From Chitinophaga eiseniae (GTDB lineage Bacteria; Bacteroidota; Bacteroidia; Chitinophagales; Chitinophagaceae): a DNA stretch of 64,000 nucleotides. Both the position numbers and the translations under genes were made by a program. Below are positions 18,501 to 24,524 of the stretch, piece by piece. The DNA lies in NCBI RefSeq assembly GCF_012641265.1, contig NZ_JABAHZ010000001.1:930001-994000 (forward strand), read 5' to 3'. Position 1 is the first letter of the stretch; every line of letters begins with the position of its first letter. The notes below the pieces were generated by a model. It searched no databases. It saw only the letters and a list, made by a program, of their open reading frames with translations, and was not told the origin of the DNA.

Positions 18501-21310
18501 GCCCGTACAATCAGCTCAATATCGATATCACTAAAAAGAAAATCGAGGGTATTTTGTTCGTAGTAAACATTCAGCGCAGGATCTTTCAGGTGATGATAAC
18601 ACATTCCTTTTTCGATATCACTCATAGGATAAACCCTGTCAATATTCTGCTTTTCTTCCGCTGAAATACCCACCAGGTATTGCGATTCAAATGCGCGGAT
18701 CTCTTCCAGCACCGCCATCTTCTCTGCGGTAGCTGCGCGTGTATCCGTAGCCGTAGCCAGGTTAATCAGTCCTCCCAATGTTTGTACTTCATAAAACGCT
18801 GCCAGGTCAATGCTGGCCTGGAGTTGTGTATTTACTTTACTCACCAGGCGTATGGCCAGGATAGAGTCGCCACCGTGATAAAAAAAGTTGTCGGCCGCAT
18901 TGGCTGCCACGGTCTTTAATACCTCTTTCCAGATATCTGCCACCATCTGCTCCCGCGGATCGTCCCAATGCTGTGCTGCTGTTTCTATAAACAGTGGCAT
19001 ACGCTGCAGGGCTTTCCTGTCGGCCTTGCCATTGGGGGTAAGCGGCAGTGTATCCAATAACGTGATATAGGCAGGCACCATATATACGGGCAACACGTGG
19101 CCGAGGGCTTCTTTAATGGTATGCTCTGTACAGGGTGTTGCAGGGACGACAAATGCGCGCAGGTATTTATCCTCCTCCCTTTGCTGTACCAATACCAGCG
19201 CGTCTCTTATGCAGTCGAGCTTCAGGAGCTGTTGTTCAATTTCACCCAGCTCAATACGGTATCCCCGTATCTTTACCTGGTTATCGATGCGGCCGAGATA
19301 GGCAATATTACCATCAGGTAGCCAGCGGGCCAGGTCGCCAGTACGATATACCGGCGTGTCGTGCCAGGGCACCGTGATAAACCTATCTGTTGTTAGCTCA
19401 GGACGATTGAGATAACCCCGTGCCAGCCCTACGCCACCAATGCACAACTCTCCTGCCACACCAATTGGCTGCAGCTGCTGATGACGGTCGGTGATAAACA
19501 GTTGTATATTATCGATCGGCTTACCAATGGGAATACTGTCGGGGACGCCCGTTGCGGGGCAGTCAAAATAGGAGACGTCAATTGTGGCCTCCGTAGGTCC
19601 GTAGAGGTTAGACAACGCACATCCGGGCAGCAGGCGGTTAAACTCCCTCACTGCTGCCGCACTCAGTGCTTCACCGCTGGTAAATACCTGCCGGAGCGAA
19701 GCCAGGGCGGCTTCACAGCCGGTGGCTGACACGTACTCCAGGAATACCACCAGCATGGAAGGCACAAAATGCATAACGGTGACCTTATTGGCTTTTATTT
19801 CCGCCACCATCTGGTCGGGGTATTTCTCTGTCCCAGGCGCCAGCAGATAAACACCTGCCCCTGTAAACAGCCACCAGAAAAGCTCCCATACGGATACGTC
19901 AAATGTAAAAGGCGTTTTTTGCAGGATCACATCCGTACCGGTTAAGCGGTAACGGTCGTGCATCCAGTTGAGCCGGTTTACCAGTGAATGCTGCTCAATC
20001 ATCACCCCCTTGGGATTGCCGGTAGACCCGGAAGTATAAATCACATAAGCCAGGTCGGTCGGTTTATTTACCCAAGGCAGGTCTTCTCCGCTGCCTGTAT
20101 ATAAGCCAGGGTCATTCAGGTTAAATACGGTTACGCCTGCTGATATAGGCGGCACCGTTAGATGCGATTGTACCACCAGGTATTTACAGCCGCTGTCTTC
20201 CAGCATAAACTGTATCCGTTCTGGCGGGTAAGAAGGATCGATGGGTAAATAGGCGGCGCCGGATTTCATAGCCCCCAGGATGGCTGTCAGCATTTCGGGC
20301 GAACGCTCCGCCAATACACCTACCACCTGGTTAGGCCCTGCACCGGCGGCACGTAGTACGTTGCCAAGCTGGTTAGCTTTGCGATTCAACATCTCGTAAG
20401 TATATACCCCATCCGGCCAGGTAACGGCAATCCGTGTAGGATCGCGCTGTACCTGCGCCTCCATCAATTGTGCCAGGCATTGCGTAGCGTTACCGTACTC
20501 GCGGTCGGTAGCATTGAATTGCTGATGGATCAGGGCAGCTTCTTCTAACGGCATCATATCGGCCAGGTATAATGGCTGCGCTATATGGGTAACCAGGTAT
20601 TGCAGCAACGTGCAATAATGAAGTGTAAAGCGCGCTGCCACGGCGGCATCATACCTGGCCGTTTTATATACCAGCTGTCCTTTGAGTGAGCTGTCGGTGG
20701 CGGTAAATACGAAGATAATATCTGGCCGTATACTATCCAGGTAATGCAGTTCCTGTATATTGTCTAATAAAAGGGCTACACTGAAAAGTCCCTCAGCACC
20801 GGGCACCAGGTTATCTGCCAGTTCCTGCTGCAATACCTCTATCGGGTAGTTCTGGTGCTGTATAGCCTGCACCATCTGCTGCCCCGTGGCCTCCAGCAAG
20901 GAAGCGAAAGTAGCATTGCCCGCTACGGTACCCCTGATGGCGAGGACGGTATTCATCAACTGGTCGGCCAACAATTCCGTTTGCCGGTATATAGGCGTCC
21001 CCGTTATAACATCGCCGTTGTCGGTATATTTACTCAGCATTACCTGCAATGCGGCCATTAATATCACCTGCAGGGAGTAATCTGAATCATTGCTTAATAG
21101 CTGCAAACGCTGGTGCAGGTCATCTCCTATTGAAAATTCGTAGTGGCTACAGGTAGTCGCTTTGGGATCGGTGTTATGCGCTGCGGGAAGGCTGCTATGG
21201 GGCAGTTCTCCGGCCATCACCGTTAACCAGTATTCTTTTTCCCGCTGGTTATGGATAGATGCGGCCGTTAGTATATCCAGTTGTTCTTGTCGAAACATGG
21301 AATGAAGCAT
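9530..21310 (-). CDS. Multimodular NRPS: C-lobe remnant, A-PCP-C-A-PCP-C-A-PCP-C, inactive A, PCP
   Basis: Giant peptide synthetase of 3926 residues, the last assembly-line protein in gene order. Residues 1-280 are only the C-terminal lobe of a condensation domain, with no HHxxxDG. A1 281-780, PCP Ser816 (GGDS), C 890-1335 (HHAIFDG), A2 1340-1845, PCP Ser1889, C 1940-2380 (HHIATDG), A3 2395-2890, PCP Ser2941, C 3000-3440 (HHIAADG), degenerate A 3455-3840, PCP Ser3882. Hand-aligned specificity codes are DVWHFSLIDK for A1 and A2 (serine) and DVYHFSLIEK for A3 (serine-like). The last A domain has lost the core YTSGSTGxPKG, which reads YTRHITGADGLPLG. There is no E, TE or reductase domain. The C domain after A1 belongs to a different lineage (YPMSDIEKGMCYHH) from the others. 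The upstream gene ends 33 nt away. Confidence 0.95.
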   Translation of the reverse strand: MLHSMFRQEQLDILTAASIHNQREKEYWLTVMAGELPHSSLPAAHNTDPKATTCSHYEFSIGDDLHQRLQLLSNDSDYSLQVILMAALQVMLSKYTDNGDVITGTPIYRQTELLADQLMNTVLAIRGTVAGNATFASLLEATGQQMVQAIQHQNYPIEVLQQELADNLVPGAEGLFSVALLLDNIQELHYLDSIRPDIIFVFTATDSSLKGQLVYKTARYDAAVAARFTLHYCTLLQYLVTHIAQPLYLADMMPLEEAALIHQQFNATDREYGNATQCLAQLMEAQVQRDPTRIAVTWPDGVYTYEMLNRKANQLGNVLRAAGAGPNQVVGVLAERSPEMLTAILGAMKSGAAYLPIDPSYPPERIQFMLEDSGCKYLVVQSHLTVPPISAGVTVFNLNDPGLYTGSGEDLPWVNKPTDLAYVIYTSGSTGNPKGVMIEQHSLVNRLNWMHDRYRLTGTDVILQKTPFTFDVSVWELFWWLFTGAGVYLLAPGTEKYPDQMVAEIKANKVTVMHFVPSMLVVFLEYVSATGCEAALASLRQVFTSGEALSAAAVREFNRLLPGCALSNLYGPTEATIDVSYFDCPATGVPDSIPIGKPIDNIQLFITDRHQQLQPIGVAGELCIGGVGLARGYLNRPELTTDRFITVPWHDTPVYRTGDLARWLPDGNIAYLGRIDNQVKIRGYRIELGEIEQQLLKLDCIRDALVLVQQREEDKYLRAFVVPATPCTEHTIKEALGHVLPVYMVPAYITLLDTLPLTPNGKADRKALQRMPLFIETAAQHWDDPREQMVADIWKEVLKTVAANAADNFFYHGGDSILAIRLVSKVNTQLQASIDLAAFYEVQTLGGLINLATATDTRAATAEKMAVLEEIRAFESQYLVGISAEEKQNIDRVYPMSDIEKGMCYHHLKDPALNVYYEQNTLDFLFSDIDIELIVRALKLMITKHPALRTAFDLNRLAHVVYKEISLPLQVENLMDRDRDTQQQVIGQFLKESKLKAFPLATVPLWRITMFRINTGHLVFTMEAHHAIFDGWSWASFMTEFSNVYFRLKEEPGFTPLPLKCTFEDYILEELLCKRNKAITTFWKNELEGYQRLQLNGSKESPEYLKMFRTFDRQYLLGLQQVAEQYQVQVKHLLFAAYVYATKMLTYENDIVTGLVAFSRPLVEDGERLLGCFLNTVPVRIQVPAGLSWREYLAAVEEKLALIRKYDQLPLLSIVEQTREQYSGGNPLFDAQFNFVNFHVWKEINDNTTVGGTGVPFRFESYLRENTLFDFNVDLTDGNLNIAIEYFTAYISTPALEQLLSCFEKALHHLQYTPDEKIDPLLLMEDDVHQIREVFNATAKPYDQANDTLVQLMEAQVRQHPSRVAVSWPGGVYTYEELNTKANQLGAMLRALGTAPNEVVGILAERSPEMLVAILAVVKSGAAYLPIDPAYPAERIQFMLEDSGCSYLLKQQQFPTPGIEGNITVLNINNAALYKGAGADLPLVNTPADLAYIIYTSGSTGKPKGVMIEQHALVNRLCWMQSKYPLTSTDKILQKTPFTFDVSVWELFWWLFTGAGVHLLSAGAEKFPDQIVEEIAANEITVMHFVPSMLTAFLDYIAGTGCEASLPSLRQVFASGEALPASTVKAFNRLLPGCALSNLYGPTEATIDVSYYDCPKADVPDNVPIGKPIDNLQLYITDRYQQLQPIGVPGELCIAGKGLARGYLNRPALTAERFIRAPWCNSPLYRTGDLARWLPDGNIEYLGRIDNQVKIRGYRIELGEIEEVLAQHENVSQCAVIAKPTAGDALQLHAYIVPLGAFNRERLYEYLKQRLPAYMIPPFLVEMTALPLTGSGKLDRKALPEMEARGQSRQQPVRPRNSIELQLQTIWKELLGVTEIGIHDNIFEWGGHSLMAMRAIATINTATGANVVIRDVFAYTTIAQFAALLEEKGVVATPLAPTFLRKGPLSFSQERLWFIDSLQGSVHYHMPVVVKMEGPLNVQALQQALESLIERHEILRTVIREEGDQVFQLLCETGGWIMSYTDDASLTDKSLLEAHLEEQIRQPFDLSADYMLRAELIRLAPDVHILLTVTHHIATDGWSLSLMVKELMELYLAVEENRSPRLPVLPWQYADYAEWQRTHLQGDALATQLDYWVGKLKGVSPLDFPTDRIRPAVERMHGSIVHHNISLEHATQLKALSRKEGVTLFMTLLAAFKVLLYRYSGQEDICVGIPIANRTREEVEKMVGFFVNTLALRSDLGGTPSFSEFLQQVRETTLDAYTYQEVPFERIVELVGAARDMTRSPLFQVMFVFQNTPATEVMNFGNISVSQANYEPETAKFDFSFEVTEVAAGLRVNIEFKTDLFNASTIQRMAAHYEQLLIAIASDPTQKVNELPLMTKGEERHQLAGFNNTTVPYPADTTVVQLFEEQVARTPDKIAVTYDEQSLTFRELHQRSSVLAAFLQTKGVRRGEMIALCLNRSLEMIIGIWGILKAGCAYVPIDPAYPADRISYILTDTDTRLILTDESSASRIPPAENLEQVLLDAHWPVIRNTQPVGTGSYPQPHDLVYVIYTSGSTGKPKGVMIEHHSLVNRLTWGQQQYPLHTTDVIIQKTPFTFDVSVYELFCWSFTGARLYLLKQGEEKYSDRIVEVMIKEKVTIMHFVPSMLTPFLEYIQESPELQQLKGLRQVFTSGEALSAAAARQFKQLLPWCALSNLYGPTEATIEVSYYNCPDDNIPDNIPIGRPINNTRLYIVDAWGKLQPVGIAGELCIAGVGLARGYRNRDDLTAEKFVPATWTDERIYRTGDLARWLPNGNIEYLGRIDDQVKIRGYRIELGEIENVLLQHPAVSQAVAIARADHSGVKRLQAYVICRAPFDKSDILAFIGKHVPVYMVPDILLELPAFPLTPSGKVNKKELPDPENTGIQSVYVAPRNTTDQQLAAIWQVLLRLPQVSIQDNFFRLGGHSLMAMRVMAAIRKDMGVALSIKDLFNYTTIAALSDYISNRGTSSSVPAIVPVAVSARPARIPLSFSQERLWFIDRLEGSIHYHIPGVLELNGTLDKDALEYAFREVVNRHEVLRTVLREDDGRPYQEVMPENRWKMIYREDPAMIDQQRWQAHVVNSIQQPFDLAADHMLRIELVKLSDVKHKMILVIHHIAADGWSVSILTRELSEYYHARLEQRAPVLDALPLQYGDYATWQRGYLQGEVLAQQLKYWKDTLTGIPLLQLPADFERPAIETMKGGVIHFRVDETVCTQLKDLAQREGVTLFMLLIAALKVLLFRYSRQEDICIGVPVANRMEKELEPLIGFFVNTLALRSRFRGQQSFAELLQQVKQTTLDAYAHQDVPFEKIVESVGVERSMNHSPLFQVMFVLQNTPEIMESRLGEAVIRPEEFNRTTSKFDLTFDITEMQNGLSLLVEYNSDVYAAASMERLGRHYCQLLKAIAESIQPSLLELAVASEEELATVFAFSQGPAAPPPASTVLDTLAQLALTHGVATAVVAGAEQYSFAALEAWSGQLAHRLQQAGVKSADVVGISMTASPQQLIALLAIWKSGATAVPLDADTPPEYWRDVVKQTGAQWLLTNRDMTRLPAGLLTVIDIRDQAAGTPAAGNDLSLSLNNIAYTRHITGADGLPLGFTVGHAQLGSRLEQARKAYLGNGIGTTATVAHEGLGFDKWLIVVLASLLAGKKVVMMAQTLPEMLDNPDLLKYAPYDFIALPSSALPLVAELAAVWKLTDKYVTSGTPLQRAHLVELAAVNERCIIVNEYNTPGAATGCIAASIRITDAVNQPGNSIRLGRPQNNVTALVWDTLGRPVPPGMPGELCISSDGDVTPYCTGDLVRWDAEGNLEYLGRLDHVMEINDKSGDVQPKGDDTPATPTEIILAAIWQEVLQVERVGLYDNFFEKGGDSLVTVKILNQARKKGIVFRIRDIFMHQTVASLAAFIDASVATPQS
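9551..10948 (-). other. Terminal degenerate adenylation domain plus PCP of the 3926-aa NRPS
   Basis: Residues 3455-3920 of the large NRPS. The A domain keeps the family outline (LEYLGRLDH, YCTGDLVRW) but the ATP-binding loop is not GS/T-rich, the invariant A4/A5 motifs (FD, YGPTE) are absent, and the region where the catalytic A10 Lys should be is replaced by a polar stretch. The following PCP is intact (FFEKGGDSLVTV, Ser3882). The carrier must therefore be loaded in trans, or serve only as a parking site before release. Confidence 0.8.
13215..13245 (-). repeat. Internal repeat at A3 core motif A5 (copy 1 of 3)
   Basis: A 31-nt stretch that is identical at 16374-16404 and 19585-19615. It encodes the SNLYGPTEAT motif of the A domains. 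Identical codon choice over 31 nt suggests recent module duplication or gene conversion. Confidence 0.8.
16374..16404 (-). repeat. Internal repeat at A2 core motif A5 (copy 2 of 3)
   Basis: Same 31-nt stretch as 13215-13245 and 19585-19615. Downstream bases remain nearly identical to the copy in A1 for a further 30 nt or so, so A1 and A2 are the closest pair. Confidence 0.8.
19585..19615 (-). repeat. Internal repeat at A1 core motif A5 (copy 3 of 3)
   Basis: Same 31-nt stretch as 13215-13245 and 16374-16404. A1 and A2 proteins are alike over their whole length, including the sequence around FTFDVSVWELFWWLFTGAG. Confidence 0.8.
20471..21310 (-). other. Truncated condensation domain (C-lobe only) at the NRPS N-terminus
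   Basis: Residues 1-280 of the 3926-residue NRPS align with the second half of a C domain. The stretch from EKEYWLTVMAGELP through LLDNIQELHY matches the region after the active site. The N-lobe with HHxxxDG is absent, and the protein starts cleanly at the lobe boundary. The upstream protein (21344-24481) ends with a complete C domain, so this half is probably a remnant or a docking surface. Confidence 0.75.
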
Positions 21311-21343
21311 TTGATATGAATGTATATGCGGATGGGATCAGGA

Positions 21344-24300
21344 TCAGAACCGGAAGGATATCTTCTCTACCTGGTTAACAGCTGTTTCCAGCTGGTGTGA
21401 AAGATGAATATCCTTTAACTGTATATCGGGAGAGGATAATACCTGGGTAATAATTTCCTGGAAGTAGTCTACCAGGCGTTGTATCCGGACTGGAGAAAAG
21501 CGCTGCGAAGCATAGGCCAGGCGGAAAACGAGGTCATTGCCGGTATCCTGTCCGTACAGCGTAAGATCAAACCGCGGCGTACTTTCTGCAATGGGATAAG
21601 GAGCAATGGTAATGCCCGGAATGTTTTCGCTGCCCACACTCATATTCTGGAGCACCAACATCACGCTGAATAAGGGATGTCGTTTCCCCCTCGGTAGTTG
21701 TAACTGCTGGATAATCTCTTCCAACGGATAGTCCTGGTGCTGGAGTGCGGCTAACATGTTTTTGTGCACCTGTTTTAACAATGTATCGAATGACATATCC
21801 GCGCTGAGCTGGTTCCGCAGGGCAAGGGTATTTACAAACATGCCTATCATTTTATCAAGCGCTGCATGTTGCCGGCCACTGGCCGCCGTTCCCACAATAA
21901 TGTCATCCTGCCCGCTCAGTCTCGACAACAGTATATTATAGGCAGCGAGGAGTAATACAAAAATGGTGGTTTCTCTTTCCTTCGCCATTTTCTTTAACCG
22001 CTGATAATTTTCCCGCGCCAGTGTAAAATGATGCAATGCGCCCGTAGCATGATCTGCAGCCTGTTCGCCCGGCAGCGATAATACCGCCGGAGGATTGGCC
22101 AATGTTTTGAGCCAGTACTGCTGCTGTTGTTGTACTACTTCGCTGGTACGTTGCTGTTGCTGCCAAACGGCAAAGTCCTTGTACTGCAACACCGGTGAGG
22201 CGGCGGGTAAATTCATATACAGCACCGAAAACTCCTTATTGAGCAACAACTGCGACAATCCATCTGCGATGATATGATGTACATCCATCATCAGGAGATA
22301 TTGCGCGGGGCCTCTTTTCACCAGGGTAACCCGTAACAGTGGCGCCTCCGCCAGGTTGAAGGGGCGAACAAACCGGGATATTAATGCCGGTATGGGTTCC
22401 GTGCTCACCTGGTAGTCTATACGAAAATCGACTTCCGGCAGCACCTGCTGTACCACTTCTCCCCCTACCATCTTAAAACAGGTGCGCAGGCTTTCATGGC
22501 GTTGTACCATTTGCCGGAAGGCTTGTTCTACTTTTCCCATATCAACAGGCCCCGTTATTTCAAAGCATTGAGGCAGGTTATACCCGGTACCTTCCGGCTG
22601 CAGCTGTTGCTGGTGGTAGATCCTGAACTGTGCGGCAGACAGGGGATAATAGTCCCGCACGGGTGCCGGCTTTATATCCGGCGCCTCCTGTGTCATTTTC
22701 CCTTCCAGGAAAATGGCCAGCTTGCGGATACTATTGTATTTAAAAATTTCTTCGATCGTGAGCCGTACCCTGAACTGACTGTATACTTTTGCTACCAGCC
22801 CTATCAGGTGAAAGGAATTACCTCCCACTTCAAAAAAAGTATTGTCAGCACCGAATTGATTGTTTTTCAGGATGCCTGCCCAGGTATCAAACAGCTGTTG
22901 TTCTAACGCTGTTAAAGGCCCGGATACCGGTTCAGCAGCCGGTTGCAGTAAGATCTCCAGCTGATCATAATCCAGCTTCCCATTTACCTTTCTCGGGAAA
23001 GCCGACAACCATTTGATTTTGCCCGGCACCATGTAATCAGGCAGACAGGTATGGGCATACTGCAATATTTCTTCGTTATCGCCCGTGCCATCGGTTACCG
23101 GCACCAGGCAGGCACAGAGTATAGTAGTATCGTTGATGGTAGTGGTAACTACCGCAGCTTCTTTTACGGATGAATGTTGCAGCAAAATAGTTTCTACTTC
23201 TTCCGGTTCTATTCTCACCCCACGCAGCTTTATTTGCCGGTCGATACGACCCAGCAATTCCAGGTTGCCGTCTGCCAGTAAACGGCCTTTATCGCCGGTT
23301 TTAAAGATGCGTCCATCGGGATTGGGGTCATAAGGATCGAACATGAATTTCTGACGGGTCAACGCTTCTTCGTTATAATAACCCTTAGCCGAATAGGGAG
23401 TGCTGATAAATACTTCTCCCGGTACCAGCGGATCACATATATTCAGCAGTTCATCCAGTACCAATACCCTGGCGCCTTCCATGGGTTTTCCAACGGGAAT
23501 ATTTTGACTATCTGCATCTGCGGGTTTGATTTCATAGTATGTTTTAATCAGTGTTGTTTCGGTGGCGCCATAAAAATTCACCAGCTGTATACGGGAGCCG
23601 AACAGGGCGTACCAGGGCTTTAATGTGGCAGGCACAATACGTTCGCCGGAGAGGAACACATACTGTAACCGGGGATAGCTGTGGATGGTGGCAGCGTTGC
23701 CGATCAGCCGGAATATGCTGGGCACACAATGGATATACTGAATTTCTTCCCGGTTTAACCAGGCCGACAGCGTATCTGCCTGTAATACCAGTTGCGGATC
23801 TTCGGGAATACAAATAATACCGCCGGAAAAGAGAGGGACAAAAACGTCACGTAAAAACGCGTCGAAACCGGGAGTGATCAACTGGCTAAACCTGGCGCCG
23901 GAAGGCACTTTAAAGGTATTTATCTCCCAGTTAATAAAATGATGGAGACTCATATTCTGTCCCAATATAGCTTTGGGCCTGCCTGTGCTTCCGGATGTAA
24001 AGTAGATATACAGCGCATCGTTCCGGTGATAAGCTACTTCCGGGAATTCACTATCCTCCCGCTCTTCTGTTTGCAGCATATCTTCTATATAAAACACATG
24101 GACTTCCTGTTGTTGCAATTGTGCGATGATTCCTGCTACCTCTGTGTCTTCCCTGGAGGCGATCACCATGATCAATGATACCGTATCTGCCATCTGCAGG
24201 ATACGGGTGGCAGGTAATGCGGTGTCCAGTGGTACAAATACGCCGCCGGCACAACTGATCCCGGCTATAGCGGTAATGATGTATTGCTTGCTGCTGCAAA

Positions 24301-24481
24301 GGATGCCGACAAAATCTCCCTTACTGAATCCTGGTGTAAGCAAGAGTGCGCGGGTAATGCGACAAGTGTTTGCCTCCAGCGTTTTATAGGTAACTTTCCT
24401 GTCTCCCTGTATCAGCGCTATTTGCCGGCTATATGTGCGCAGGGCGGTTTTCAGCTGTAGTTGAAATATTTCGTTTGCCAT
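21344..24481 (-). CDS. NRPS module A-PCP-C
   Basis: Single-module synthetase of 1045 residues with inverted order: A (about 10-510), PCP with Ser556 (VGGNSF), C (about 605-1040, HHIIADG at 735-741). The A domain has an intact ATP loop YFTSGSTGRPK. Its specificity pocket reads DARHFSFLIK by hand alignment (FDAFLRDVF, IHCVPS, FLSGE, NFYGATETTLI), which I cannot assign to an amino acid. The N-terminal A domains at 26424-35858 and 46372-49482 belong to the same unusual clade. With the C domain at the end, this protein would donate its residue to the next protein, whose own N-terminal C domain is only half present. Gaps are 43 nt to the upstream asparagine synthetase gene and 33 nt to the downstream NRPS. 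Confidence 0.93.
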   Translation of the reverse strand: MANEIFQLQLKTALRTYSRQIALIQGDRKVTYKTLEANTCRITRALLLTPGFSKGDFVGILCSSKQYIITAIAGISCAGGVFVPLDTALPATRILQMADTVSLIMVIASREDTEVAGIIAQLQQQEVHVFYIEDMLQTEEREDSEFPEVAYHRNDALYIYFTSGSTGRPKAILGQNMSLHHFINWEINTFKVPSGARFSQLITPGFDAFLRDVFVPLFSGGIICIPEDPQLVLQADTLSAWLNREEIQYIHCVPSIFRLIGNAATIHSYPRLQYVFLSGERIVPATLKPWYALFGSRIQLVNFYGATETTLIKTYYEIKPADADSQNIPVGKPMEGARVLVLDELLNICDPLVPGEVFISTPYSAKGYYNEEALTRQKFMFDPYDPNPDGRIFKTGDKGRLLADGNLELLGRIDRQIKLRGVRIEPEEVETILLQHSSVKEAAVVTTTINDTTILCACLVPVTDGTGDNEEILQYAHTCLPDYMVPGKIKWLSAFPRKVNGKLDYDQLEILLQPAAEPVSGPLTALEQQLFDTWAGILKNNQFGADNTFFEVGGNSFHLIGLVAKVYSQFRVRLTIEEIFKYNSIRKLAIFLEGKMTQEAPDIKPAPVRDYYPLSAAQFRIYHQQQLQPEGTGYNLPQCFEITGPVDMGKVEQAFRQMVQRHESLRTCFKMVGGEVVQQVLPEVDFRIDYQVSTEPIPALISRFVRPFNLAEAPLLRVTLVKRGPAQYLLMMDVHHIIADGLSQLLLNKEFSVLYMNLPAASPVLQYKDFAVWQQQQRTSEVVQQQQQYWLKTLANPPAVLSLPGEQAADHATGALHHFTLARENYQRLKKMAKERETTIFVLLLAAYNILLSRLSGQDDIIVGTAASGRQHAALDKMIGMFVNTLALRNQLSADMSFDTLLKQVHKNMLAALQHQDYPLEEIIQQLQLPRGKRHPLFSVMLVLQNMSVGSENIPGITIAPYPIAESTPRFDLTLYGQDTGNDLVFRLAYASQRFSPVRIQRLVDYFQEIITQVLSSPDIQLKDIHLSHQLETAVNQVEKISFRF

Positions 24482-24524
24482 AAGCAGTTGTCAGATTTTG
24501 GATAAATGATCAGGAGAAGAAAAA

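Noticed and set aside
9530..21310. Many open plus-strand frames opposite the NRPS and PKS genes
   Set aside because: They are complements of strongly conserved coding sequence and show no protein family features of their own.
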